Shown: piece after piece, positions 7,479 to 13,843 of the stretch
Position numbering within the stretch: position 1 is the first letter of the stretch
Layout: the number at the start of each line of letters is the position of its first letter
IMG/VR virus record: IMGVR_UViG_3300048835_000662
Location: 1 to 21,706 of that record
Source of the DNA: a virus
Direction: 5' to 3' (one strand)
Length of the DNA: 21,706 nucleotides
The notes under the pieces: generated by a model
The model's input: the letters and a program-made list of their open reading frames with translations, nothing else
Databases searched by the model: none
What the model was told of the DNA's origin: nothing
Translations under genes and position numbers: made by a program

Positions 7479-7574
7479 GCCTGATAATCAATACCAGCCA
7501 GATCCAAAATTCCGACTTGCGACGGAGCTATTCGATTTGATAGTGTCCTTCGCTGAACTAATAGACTGTTCGGC
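7479..7574 (+). other. Putative degraded attC site upstream of cassette 1
   Basis: It ends in the core GTTCGGC (7568-7574). The left box at 7479-7488 is only loosely complementary. An inner stem GCGACGGA (from about 7520) pairs with TCCTTCGC (near 7546) with one mismatch. This is weaker than the three downstream sites; it might be an attC of a decayed cassette or an attI-like boundary. Confidence 0.35.
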
Positions 7575-7594
7575 AGAATTTCCGAATCACGAAA

Positions 7595-7936
7595 ATGAAC
7601 TCTCTTGTACCCAAGCTAGCAACCGCATTCTCAGTCCTTGTCTTCACAAACTGTTCTTCGGTTTGGATTCAGGAACCACCTGTAAAGGCGAAGGATGGAT
7701 CAAAGATTGTAACAACTGCGTTCCATAAGCAATACAGGCGCGATTCACTTCGAATTGATCGAACGCGCGGAGATGGAGCCAAATCCTTTTATCTAATCAA
7801 AAGGCTGCCAAGTGAATTCGATGATTATTCGGTGATTCGCGCGACTAGCGAATCTGTAATGATCCGACTGAAAGATTCGACTGGAAGAACAATCGAGGAT
7901 CTTGATATCGCTTTCTCTGAATTTACGAATAGATAG
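7595..7936 (+). CDS. Cassette 1: small putative lipoprotein, unknown function
   Basis: A 113-aa protein with an N-terminal signal segment (residues 1-19) ending at Cys20 in VFTNCSS. The residue before Cys is Asn, unusual for a lipobox, so lipid attachment is likely but not certain. The mature part is short, basic and beta-rich, with no recognised domain. The gene starts 27 bases after the GTTCGGC core and is followed at once by an attC-like site, as expected of an integron cassette. Its GC content is clearly lower than that of the phage genes. Confidence 0.68.
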   Translation: MNSLVPKLATAFSVLVFTNCSSVWIQEPPVKAKDGSKIVTTAFHKQYRRDSLRIDRTRGDGAKSFYLIKRLPSEFDDYSVIRATSESVMIRLKDSTGRTIEDLDIAFSEFTNR

Positions 7937-7938
7937 AA

Positions 7939-8032
7939 GCCGAACAAGAATAGATGTCAACAGCCCAACAGATCTTCATTCGCTAGACAAGCTCATCGCT
8001 TTGACGCGGTGACATCACATCAAACGTTCGCC
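7939..8032 (+). other. attC-like recombination site 1
   Basis: The left outer box GCCGAACAAG at 7939-7948 pairs with GTTCGCC at 8026-8032 at six of seven core bases. The inner arms GATGTCA (7953-7959) and TGACATC (8010-8016) are perfect complements. About 50 bases lie between the inner arms. This is the R''-L''-L'-R' order of a cassette recombination site. Confidence 0.65.
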
Positions 8033-8040
8033 CAAACCAA

Positions 8041-8526
8041 ATGCAGTCAGTGAAGTTTCTCGCAATTGCCGCGTTTCTAATGGTGGTTGGATGTGGGACC
8101 GCGCCTGAGTCGCCGATTCCTGACCCGACTCGCCAGCCATGGCGTGATTCCGGGAAGTATAGGGAGGCAGCCAAGGCTGGCGATAGGGAGGCTTTGAGCA
8201 AGACCTTTGCCGCGGCCAAAGATCAATTGATGCTGCCCTACGTCAACGGAGGAGAGGATGCAGAGGGCATGTCAGAGAATATGAAGGAGGTATTGACGAG
8301 TCTTGGCGATGATCAGTTTTCCGAAGCGCTTGTTCGTGAGGATCCAGAGACACGAAGCGCCGTGCGCGAATTCTTGTGGGATGACGAAGTTCGAGGAGGA
8401 TTCCCCCGGTCATTCCGGATTCTCGTGGCCGCCCCGGATGTTGAGTGGCCATCGGACAAGGCCCTACAGAGGTCTTATTTGGAGAGCGGACAGGAACCAC
8501 CGATAGACGAACCCTGGGGAAGATGA
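8041..8526 (+). CDS. Cassette 2: lipoprotein, unknown function
   Basis: A 161-aa protein with a clear lipoprotein signal: basic start, hydrophobic core and lipobox MVVGC with Cys18, then GTAPESP. The mature part (about 50-160) is helical and acidic with no recognised family; segments EAAKAGDREALSKTFAAAKD and REDPETRSAVREFLWDD may form helical repeats. It is probably anchored in a cell membrane. It starts 15 bases after a GTTCGCC core and is followed by the best-formed attC-like site of the array. Confidence 0.72.
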   Translation: MQSVKFLAIAAFLMVVGCGTAPESPIPDPTRQPWRDSGKYREAAKAGDREALSKTFAAAKDQLMLPYVNGGEDAEGMSENMKEVLTSLGDDQFSEALVREDPETRSAVREFLWDDEVRGGFPRSFRILVAAPDVEWPSDKALQRSYLESGQEPPIDEPWGR

Positions 8527-8531
8527 AAAAC

Positions 8532-8620
8532 GGCGAACAAGACACTCCCTCCAACGGCGGGCTTCGTCCTTCTTTGAATTCGGGCTTCCATTCCCGCCGT
8601 GGATGGCCTATTCGTTCGGC
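8532..8620 (+). other. attC-like recombination site 2 (with extrahelical base)
   Basis: The outer boxes are GGCGAACAAG (8532-8541) and GTTCGGC (8614-8620). The inner arms CCAACGGCGGG (8551-8561) and CCCGCCGTGG (8593-8602) pair fully except for one unpaired A in the left arm. A single extrahelical base in that arm is the feature that orients strand choice in known attC sites. The loop is about 31 bases. This is the strongest evidence that the array is a true cassette array. Confidence 0.78.
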
Positions 8621-8637
8621 AGAAATACTAAAAACCT

Positions 8638-9039
8638 ATGAAACATGTAATCTCAGTTTGCGTCATCCTCGCCACGACACTCGTGGCGTTCGCCCAACTC
8701 GAAAGGAACAAGGGTCTATCACTCCACATGCTGCCAGATCGCGTTGCCAAGATAAGCAACCAAAGCGGAGGATTCACCGTATCGGCACCTGCCCCGAAAG
8801 AGGGTGCTTCAGCGATGGACGCCAACAAGATCATGGAATATTTTCAAGGTCTTCCCGACAAGTTAAAGAAGAATGGAATCTGGATCGTTTATACCCACCC
8901 ATCTTCCTACTCTGACAAGGAGAAGACGCAGCTCAAGAATTTGATCGATGAATGCAAGAAGAAGTCGATTCCGATCTTCACTTGTCGCGCGTCGGAGCTG
9001 GATAAGAACAAGTGGAAGGCTGGAGGCTTGATCGAATAG
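8638..9039 (+). CDS. Cassette 3: secreted small protein, unknown function
   Basis: A 133-aa protein with a Sec signal peptide (residues about 1-19, ending VAFAQ). The mature C-terminal half (about 65-133) alternates strands and helices: IWIVYTHPSSYSDKEK, LKNLIDECKKKSIPIFTCRASEL. This looks like a small alpha/beta fold. I did not recognise a named family. Lys-rich and lower in GC than the phage genes. It starts 24 bases after GTTCGGC and is followed by an attC-like site. Confidence 0.7.
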   Translation: MKHVISVCVILATTLVAFAQLERNKGLSLHMLPDRVAKISNQSGGFTVSAPAPKEGASAMDANKIMEYFQGLPDKLKKNGIWIVYTHPSSYSDKEKTQLKNLIDECKKKSIPIFTCRASELDKNKWKAGGLIE

Positions 9040-9050
9040 CCTATCAAGTT

Positions 9051-9177
9051 GCCGACAAGACGAGACACAGAAACCCCTATCAGCCGCCCTGTTTGCATGT
9101 TCTTCCGTGATTCCAACCTCAACCCCGTGATCGACGCCCGACCCGCTGATTGGGTTGCGTGCTCTTTTACGTTCGCC
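9051..9177 (+). other. attC-like recombination site 3
   Basis: The left box GCCGACAAG (9051-9059) is followed by arm AACCCCTATCAGC (9072-9084). That pairs with GCTGATTGGGTT (9145-9156) apart from a small internal bulge with one extra base on the left, and GTTCGCC closes the site at 9171-9177. Its length of about 127 bases is at the upper part of the usual range. Confidence 0.62.
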
Positions 9178-9183
9178 AGAAAA

Positions 9184-9402
9184 ATGAAAACCAAACTAAT
9201 TGCCGTGCTCTTTTCTCTTCTCGCAGTGGCGGTATCATCGGCAGGTAGGCGAGTGAGCGTGTCCATTCGCGGGCGAGTTCGAGTCCCACTTCCTTGCCGT
9301 TCACGTCCTCGATGGCGGCGGGATGGGCAACGAGTGTGCGAGCAATCAGGTTCACCAGACTCGTCTTGCCGATGCCGGGAGCGCCGGACACGAGCAACTT
9401 GA
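9184..9402 (+). pseudogene. Cassette 4: signal peptide only, truncated at the phage junction
   Basis: The ATG at 9184 lies 13 bases after the GTTCGCC core and opens with a textbook Sec signal (MKTKLIAVLFSLLAVAVSS, then AG). From about 9241 the frame runs through the antisense of the phage AAA+ ATPase gene and becomes an Arg-rich nonsense tail that stops at 9402. Only the first 20 or so codons therefore belong to the cassette; the mature protein has been lost in the recombination that joined the array to the phage. Confidence 0.65.
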
Positions 9403-9538
9403 GCGGTTGATCCGGGTTCGCCCGAAGACGCCCGGCCTTCCGCATCAGGACGTCCGCCACCTTGCCCGCCTGCCCCACGAAATCCGCAGGACAGGACGGG
9501 ACAAAGCAGGTGGGCGCAACCGGTGGCTTACGCGGCAT
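9241..9538 (-). pseudogene. AAA+ ATPase, truncated after the P-loop region
   Basis: Starting at ATG 9538 (a GTG at 9541 is also possible), the protein has a Pro-rich lead, FVGQAGKVAD, and a perfect Walker A GAPGIGKT at about 52-59, like clamp-loader and Holliday-junction-type AAA+ ATPases. Homology-like sequence stops after TRSLAYLP at about 9241. From there the frame is antisense of a cassette signal peptide (MIPPLREEKRA), and it ends at 9167. Walker B, the sensors and the Arg finger are all absent, so it cannot be a working ATPase. It is the last gene of the long minus-strand operon and overlaps the small gene before it. Confidence 0.75.
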
Positions 9539-9698
9539 CACTGGCCGCCTTTCCGGCGCGGGTGGTGAGGATCAGGTCGGCAATGGCCATCGCTCCTTTC
9601 CGATAGAGCACCACGGCTAACAAATCGCCGTCCACGTAGATTCCCCAATAGCGGGTCGCGTAGCCATCGGGTTTCCGGTAGCGTTTGACCTCGATCAT
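9528..9698 (-). CDS. Small phage protein, unknown function (56 aa)
   Basis: Starting at ATG 9698 the product is 56 aa and beta-rich (MIEVKRYRKPDGYATRYWG, then IYVDGDLLAVVLYRKGA) with a helical end. This start shares an ATGA overlap with the upstream gene's stop, as throughout the operon, and has an AGGAGG ten bases upstream. An earlier ATG at 9707 would be only one base from that AGGAGG, so 9698 is preferred. The aromatic, strongly patterned sequence argues for a real gene despite its size. No function is recognised. Confidence 0.65.
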   Translation of the reverse strand: MIEVKRYRKPDGYATRYWGIYVDGDLLAVVLYRKGAMAIADLILTTRAGKAASDAA

Positions 9699-10195
9699 GA
9701 CGCCCATCCCTCCTTTCTGGCACGGGTGTTCAACTCGCGGAGGCCAAGGCTGTATTTGGCGGCGGTCTTGGCCGGATCCCCGTAGCGGCGGAAGTGGCGT
9801 TTCACCAGATTCCAGTCCGGCTCGGGCGGTGTGTCCGTCAGGATGGCGAGCGGATCGAATCGGGCGGGAGGTTCCGGCTGCTCGGGCGTTTGTTCCAGCG
9901 CGGCCAGTCGGCGGAGGATCGGTTTCAGGCGTTCCATCACCAGAGCCTCAACGTCAGCGGGCACGGGTGTTTGAATCGGCGCTCCGCCGGCCAACTCGGC
10001 AATCCTGGCGTCCACGATCTCGCGGATCAGATCGACGGGGATTTCGGTGATGGAATACACGATACCACTCAGGCTTTCGAGACCGAGCAGCTTCTTCATT
10101 TCCCGGCGTGCATCGCGGGGGCTGTCCGCTTGGAGACGATCATCGAAGACGATGTCATTGCCGCGACTGGCGATCAGTTTGTAGGTGCGTTTCAT
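9695..10195 (-). CDS. Phage protein with C-terminal HTH-like segment
   Basis: A 166-aa protein. The first 60 residues form a small beta/alpha domain (KLIASRGNDIVFDDRLQ, RREMKKLLGLESLSG). A variable Pro/Glu-rich middle follows. The end (about 128-166: WNLVKRHFRRYGDPAKTAAKY, then LGLRELNTRARKEGW) resembles the helix-turn-helix of small-terminase or transposase-like DNA-binding proteins. Both ends carry ATGA overlaps with neighbours. A DNA-binding accessory role is inferred; no named family is assigned. Confidence 0.62.
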   Translation of the reverse strand: MKRTYKLIASRGNDIVFDDRLQADSPRDARREMKKLLGLESLSGIVYSITEIPVDLIREIVDARIAELAGGAPIQTPVPADVEALVMERLKPILRRLAALEQTPEQPEPPARFDPLAILTDTPPEPDWNLVKRHFRRYGDPAKTAAKYSLGLRELNTRARKEGWAS

Positions 10196-10497
10196 GGTTT
10201 TGCTTTCTTTCGGTTGGTCATGCGTTGCAGGGCTTCATCGACATCAGGACGGCGAAATCTCACGCACCGCCCGATTTTGATGTAGGGAATGAGTCCGGCC
10301 ATCCTCCAGCAGTAGAGGTTGCGTTTGCAGGTCTTCAGATATGCGCAGGCTTGTTGCTCGGTGAGGAGGGGTTCCATTTCTATCACTTTGGGTTCATGGC
10401 GAGTGACGGCCGCCTGCTCAACAACTGACTCACGGGTTTTGACAGGGAAAACCCCGCCCCATCCGGTGCTGTTGTGAAAGTGAATGACGGCTTTCAT
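10192..10497 (-). CDS. Excisionase/MerR-like helix-turn-helix protein
   Basis: A 101-aa protein starting at ATG 10497, chosen because it overlaps the upstream stop by ATGA; a longer frame to 10530 also exists. The C-terminal half (about 42-95: LTEQQACAYLKTCKRNLYCW, MAGLIPYIKIGRCVRFRRPDVDEAL) matches the HTH_17 or excisionase fold: a helix pair, then a basic wing (KIGRCVRFRR) and a final helix. Such proteins bend DNA or regulate phage excision. The first 40 residues are unusual for this family, so an inner start near 10377 (MEPLLTEQQ) is possible. Confidence 0.72.
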   Translation of the reverse strand: MKAVIHFHNSTGWGGVFPVKTRESVVEQAAVTRHEPKVIEMEPLLTEQQACAYLKTCKRNLYCWRMAGLIPYIKIGRCVRFRRPDVDEALQRMTNRKKAKP

Positions 10498-10913
10498 GGC
10501 TGGTCGGTGTTGAAGCATTCTTCCGCCCATTCGCGGGCGGCCTGGGTGATGGTGGCGACGAACTTATGCGGATCGGCCGCCAGTGGGTTGTTGCCCATCA
10601 GGTCGTGGAAGCTGTTGAGCGCCGAAGTCACGGCGGCTTCCAAGAGGATCTCGGGGTCGTCGAGTTCCAGCGCGGTTTCCCAATAGCCGATCCGCTCGCG
10701 CAGCACCGGATACTTGCGGGCGTCCGGCAGCGGTTCCTGGCGCAAGGGGCCGTTCTGATAGCTCTTGCGGCCAATCGTTGCGATGGCGGGGATGAAGTCC
10801 CGGCCCTTGGCGCTCGCCCACAACAAGGCATGGGCGTCGATCTCAAAGGCGGGTTCGAATGTGCGGTTCACGGGGTCACCGATCTGCACGACGGGTTTGG
10901 TCATGGTCTTCAT
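10494..10913 (-). CDS. Hypothetical phage protein (139 aa)
   Basis: A soluble protein with no signal, membrane segment or recognised motif. The N-terminal third is beta-rich (VVQIGDPVNRTFEPAFEID), then mainly helical (ALELDDPEILLEAAVTSAL and HKFVATITQAAREWAEE). The ATG at 10913 is used; M4 at 10904 is an alternative. It is coupled to the excisionase-like gene by ATGA and lies 51 bases after the amidotransferase gene, probably in the same transcript. Confidence 0.6.
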   Translation of the reverse strand: MKTMTKPVVQIGDPVNRTFEPAFEIDAHALLWASAKGRDFIPAIATIGRKSYQNGPLRQEPLPDARKYPVLRERIGYWETALELDDPEILLEAAVTSALNSFHDLMGNNPLAADPHKFVATITQAAREWAEECFNTDQP

Positions 10914-10964
10914 GGTGTCTGTTTTTGGTTCATGGTTTCGTTGGAGTGGGCACGTGCGGTGGAC

Positions 10965-11591
10965 TCAGGTGTCCGGGTTGCCGCAGGTGTCCGGGAGATC
11001 GAGAAAGGGCTTGGGGCGGCGCTTGGAGTGGGAAGGGGCGGGAGCTTTCAACAAATGGGCGAAGTTGAGATTGCTCGCCCTCATGCCGCGCCAGTCGCTC
11101 CAGTCGCCGTAGAGTTCGGTGAAGTCGCGGTCGAAGAACACCCAGCGGCCGGGAAGCCGGTCCAGGACGTCCGGGCCGCAGAGATCGACCATGGACGCGA
11201 CAACGCGGCTGTCGGAAAGCAGGCCGTCGGGAATGCGGTTCCGTGGCATTCGCCGCAGGGTTTCCCGCCACTGCCCCCAAGTGCCGTTGTGAAACAGGAC
11301 GGCGCGAGCCTGGCCGGAAAGGCGGGTGTTGGCTTTGGCGGAAACCGGGAATGGATGGCACAGCTTCGGCGTCACCTCCCCCACGCTCGCCCAGCGGAAA
11401 TGAATCACGATCTCACCCGATAGTCCGGCGATCAGCGGTTCGATTCCTCCTGGTTCGATTCCCTTGAACCATCTCACCACTCCATCTTCCCGCCATGCCA
11501 CACCGGCACCGTGGGGATTCGCCTCATGGCAGGCGGCGATGGTGGCGCTGTCAGGGCGCACGTTCTCAGGGCATACAAGGATCACACACAT
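10965..11591 (-). CDS. Class II glutamine amidotransferase-like (Ntn hydrolase)
   Basis: A 208-aa protein that begins MCVILV, so Met removal exposes Cys2 as the nucleophile of class II (Ntn) glutaminases. Family features follow in order: NPHGAGVAW at about 25-33, IHFRWASVGEV near 63-73, HPFPVS near 83, and LFHNGTWGQW near 99-108. The enzyme would hydrolyse glutamine and pass ammonia to a partner, and no synthetase domain is fused. The neighbouring amidoligase, transcribed just before it, is the obvious acceptor. The last 35 residues are Pro/Lys-rich and probably disordered. Confidence 0.75.
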   Translation of the reverse strand: MCVILVCPENVRPDSATIAACHEANPHGAGVAWREDGVVRWFKGIEPGGIEPLIAGLSGEIVIHFRWASVGEVTPKLCHPFPVSAKANTRLSGQARAVLFHNGTWGQWRETLRRMPRNRIPDGLLSDSRVVASMVDLCGPDVLDRLPGRWVFFDRDFTELYGDWSDWRGMRASNLNFAHLLKAPAPSHSKRRPKPFLDLPDTCGNPDT

Positions 11592-11617
11592 GGCTTTGGA
11601 TTTCGGTTAGGGGACTT

Positions 11618-12691
11618 TTAGAGATTGGCGGAGGGGAAGCGTTCATCGAAGCGGCGGCACATCCGTTCGGCGACTTTCCGATAGGTCTTGAACTCGGAGT
11701 GAAGGGGGCCGAACAAACCCAGTGCGACTTCGCGCTTGCTGCCGGTCCATCCGAGGTAATCCCAGAGAAAGCGCAGGGCGCTGGTGGCGGTGGCCGTGCG
11801 TTTCGCCTGCGCCTTGTTTTTCGAAAAACTGCCGAGGCATTCGATTTCGGCGGCGCGGCGGCAGAGCCCCAACACCGTGGCGAGGTGGTGGAGCAACTTC
11901 TGGCTGTTGAGCGTTCCGGCAAACACCCGGAATTCGATCACACCGTGGGAAAAGAGTTTTTTGAAGTTCACCATTCCCCGTCCGCAGCGGGTGGCGGTGT
12001 CGGCTTTCACGGTGAGATTGGTGGTCGTCTCCATCCGCTTGACCAAGTTGCCCACCTCGTCGCCGAGCATGTGGCTGTAGCGGTTCAGGTGGCGTCCGGT
12101 GCCCGTCTGGCCGTAGAGGCTCATGGCGTGCCACCGGGCGATGTGCGCGAGCTTGCGGGCAAATTCGCTCAATGCCTGCGGCTCGTTGGAACCGATGATG
12201 GACTCCACGCCCACGGTGATGTGGCAGCCGCACGAGCCGTTCACGTTCGCCCCGATGGCGTTGGCCCACTCGACGAATTGAAGCAGGTGCTCGACGCCCT
12301 CGCTGCCTTTGAGGATGGGCGAGACAAACTCGCAGGCCTTGCTTCCTGGATGGACGAGAATGGAACCGTCGCGCTCGGCCTTCCAGTAGTTGCCGTGAAA
12401 GGTGGGTGCGCTAAGGCGCTGGTTGGTTGCGGTCTCAATGCCCTCGACGACGGAAGTGCCGAAGTGATATGCGCCTACTCCGACATCGGACGCGGCAGGG
12501 ATGGTAGTTTCGAGTTCAACTCCGAAGGTGATGGATTCGGCTTTGGGATCTTGCGGTTTCATCTGTGGATCTGGATGGGGATCTGGTGCCGGTTGGCGCA
12601 GGTTGTCCGCGTTCCGACATCCTCCTTCCTGCCAGCCATCCGCGTCGTTTGTCGCGCGCCATCCGCACGCCAGTTCGCACCAAATTTTCAC
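11618..12691 (-). CDS. Putative amidoligase (glutamine-synthetase-like COOH-NH2 ligase)
   Basis: A 357-aa protein. Residues 1-30 have a Cys-containing lead (CELACG, EGGC) that may bind a metal. The catalytic domain has the amidoligase_2 pattern: FGVELETT at 57-63 with E59/E61, the YWKAERDGSI segment at 102-111 with D108, CEFVSPIL at 120-127 with E121, CGCHITVG with H157, and a late IEFRVFAGTLN strand. Such enzymes form amide bonds between a carboxylate and an amine using ATP, on peptides, proteins or small metabolites. It sits directly upstream of a glutamine amidotransferase (26-base gap), a pairing known for this family. The substrate cannot be read from sequence. Confidence 0.72.
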   Translation of the reverse strand: MKIWCELACGWRATNDADGWQEGGCRNADNLRQPAPDPHPDPQMKPQDPKAESITFGVELETTIPAASDVGVGAYHFGTSVVEGIETATNQRLSAPTFHGNYWKAERDGSILVHPGSKACEFVSPILKGSEGVEHLLQFVEWANAIGANVNGSCGCHITVGVESIIGSNEPQALSEFARKLAHIARWHAMSLYGQTGTGRHLNRYSHMLGDEVGNLVKRMETTTNLTVKADTATRCGRGMVNFKKLFSHGVIEFRVFAGTLNSQKLLHHLATVLGLCRRAAEIECLGSFSKNKAQAKRTATATSALRFLWDYLGWTGSKREVALGLFGPLHSEFKTYRKVAERMCRRFDERFPSANL

Positions 12692-12925
12692 ACCATTTGA
12701 TGGCGTTGGATGCCGTTGGCATGCGGATTGAACAGGCCATCAACAGGCCATGGAATGACCGCAAAACCAGCACCCTCTGGAGTGCCGCGTAATCAGCCGT
12801 AGGGACACGCTGCCCCCGCACAAGGGATGGCAATATGGTCGGCCCTCACATCCACATTCCGCGTGTGTTAGTCTGCCGTTAGGCGCGGAAAAGCACCGTT
12901 GGCATGCGGATTGAACGGAGTGGCA
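12692..12925. promoter_or_regulatory. Intergenic region with a 21-bp direct repeat (12713-12733, 12896-12916)
   Basis: The 234-base gap upstream of the amidoligase gene has two exact 21-base copies containing GGCATGCGGATTGAAC, 183 bases apart. One copy lies 22 bases before the amidoligase start; the other lies ten bases past the end of the preceding gene. A shorter tandem repeat of AGGCCAT follows the first copy. It is the only sizeable gap in the minus operon, so a second promoter or operators are plausible, but no clear -35/-10 pair was seen. Confidence 0.45.
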
Positions 12926-13204
12926 TCAGTATTCTGACGGCAGCAACAGGGTCGTCACGCTCCGATCCCATTCAGTGATGATGTAGATCGATCCGCCCGG
13001 CGTGGAGAAGCGGCTCAGCAGGCGGGTGCCGTCTTTCAGCGAGTGCTCATTCGCCTCCTTGTCTTCGGCGCAGAGTTCATCGCCCCAATCGCCGCAGTGG
13101 TGACGACGGAGGTATTTCGTCAGGTCCACGTCCAGCGCAAGCGCTCCGGGTGTGGCGTAAATCTTCCCCAGCGCGAAGCGGGGTTGCATCAGGTGTATGC
13201 CCAT
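12926..13204 (-). CDS. Conserved small protein of plasmids/phages, unknown function (92 aa)
   Basis: A 92-aa protein recognised as a small family widespread on plasmids and phages, often mislabelled as a restriction subunit. Key stretches are FALGKIYATPGALAL at the start, HHCGDWGDELCAEDKEANE in the middle, LKDGTRLLSRF, and the final IYIITEWDRSVTTLLLPSEY. The fold is compact alpha/beta, with no catalytic residue I can name. An inner start at 13189 (MQPRFALG) matches the usual family start better than the ATG at 13204. It is often found among DNA-metabolism cargo genes, as here. Confidence 0.7.
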   Translation of the reverse strand: MGIHLMQPRFALGKIYATPGALALDVDLTKYLRRHHCGDWGDELCAEDKEANEHSLKDGTRLLSRFSTPGGSIYIITEWDRSVTTLLLPSEY

Positions 13205-13228
13205 GGGGATCTCGGGGTTGGTGGTTTA

Positions 13229-13786
13229 TCAGGAATCGATCAGGTCGTCGAACAGTCCGGGGATGAAGGGATTCAGGGCGTCCTGCTCGGCGCGGAAGAA
13301 CTCAGCTTTGGTTTTCCCCATCTTGCGGCCCTGCGGCGTATGGCGGTCGTAGGCGTAGTCGGGGATCGGGATGTATTCGCCCGCCTGTTCGAGTTCGTCG
13401 GTCAGGGTTTCCGGTTCGAGTCCAGCCTGTTGGTCATAGACGAAGTTTTGCAGGTGGTCGGGATCGCGGCTCTTCTTGGCGAGGCTGAGCAGGATCACCG
13501 CCTTGGAAATGAAGATGCGGCCTTTCGGTGCCTTCGCCGGACTGTTGCGATTGATCTCGGTGTAGCTGTCGTGCAGCGCTTTCACCTCCGCCGTGAGAAT
13601 CCCCCAGCAGTCTTCCGCGCTCACGGTGAGCAGTCTCCGCCAGACATACTGGCCGAATCCGCTCGCCCAAAGTTCTAGTGCCCAATAACCGGCCAACTTT
13701 GCGTCACCGCGCCGGATCGCCTTCTGCATCGCGCTAGACACTGCCGGGAAGCTGTATCCGCGCTTGGTGTGTAAGTGATAACTCAT
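13229..13786 (-). CDS. Stand-alone protein resembling the C-terminal domain of MgsA/RarA-type AAA+ ATPases
   Basis: A 185-aa protein. Residues 10-75 (SAMQKAIRRGDAKLAGYWAL, then ELWASGFGQYVWRRLLTVSAEDC) match the helical segment in MgsA/RarA C-terminal domains, in which pairs of helices around a RRGD motif and a following S(A/S)ED mediate oligomerisation. KAVILLSLAKKSRDPDHL follows. The ATPase core is missing altogether. It may bind a clamp-loader-like complex, or work with the AAA+ protein encoded later in the operon, which is now truncated. The match is from memory of the family pattern. Confidence 0.55.
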   Translation of the reverse strand: MSYHLHTKRGYSFPAVSSAMQKAIRRGDAKLAGYWALELWASGFGQYVWRRLLTVSAEDCWGILTAEVKALHDSYTEINRNSPAKAPKGRIFISKAVILLSLAKKSRDPDHLQNFVYDQQAGLEPETLTDELEQAGEYIPIPDYAYDRHTPQGRKMGKTKAEFFRAEQDALNPFIPGLFDDLIDS

Positions 13787-13843
13787 CGTCAGTTAGCTTG
13801 TCAGTTTGGCACACGAGGTGAAAGCAGTATTGGACGCCATTTG

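Larger units (their letters stand above)
6849..7567. other. Non-coding accessory DNA between epimerase and cassette array
   Basis: About 0.7 kb without a convincing gene. Three short overlapping frames between 7232 and 7491 exist on both strands, but they lack recognisable motifs, start signals or consistent codon use. The stretch is less GC-rich than the phage genes and contains the CTTTAC repeats (6891-7066), a 12-base direct repeat, and near its right end a degraded attC-like region. It could be a decayed cassette plus regulatory or replication sequence. Confidence 0.5.
7568..9241 (+). mobile_element. Integron-type gene-cassette array without integrase (CALIN-like)
   Basis: Four same-strand small genes each begin 13-27 bases after a GTTCGSC core: GTTCGGC at 7568, GTTCGCC at 8026, GTTCGGC at 8614 and GTTCGCC at 9171. 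Genes 1-3 are each followed by a roughly 90-130-base imperfect inverted-repeat region that begins with a complementary GCCGAAC-like box and ends in the next GTTCGSC core, which is the architecture of attC sites. Cassette lengths are about 458, 588 and 557 bases. The fourth cassette breaks at about 9241. No integron integrase is in the window, so it is a cluster of attC sites lacking a nearby integrase, or the distal part of a larger array. Confidence 0.72.

Noticed and set aside
7232-7491. Three short overlapping frames as a possible extra cassette gene
   Set aside because: No motif, signal peptide or strong start, and both strands are open equally; treated as non-coding.
11495-12700. Plus-strand frame of about 400 codons opposite the amidoligase
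   Set aside because: The minus-strand frame has family motifs; the plus frame has low-complexity Gly/Val-rich sequence without motifs and is a shadow.
12878-12884. GTTAGGC as an attC core
   Set aside because: No complementary left box or inner arms within 150 bases; chance match in a regulatory gap.
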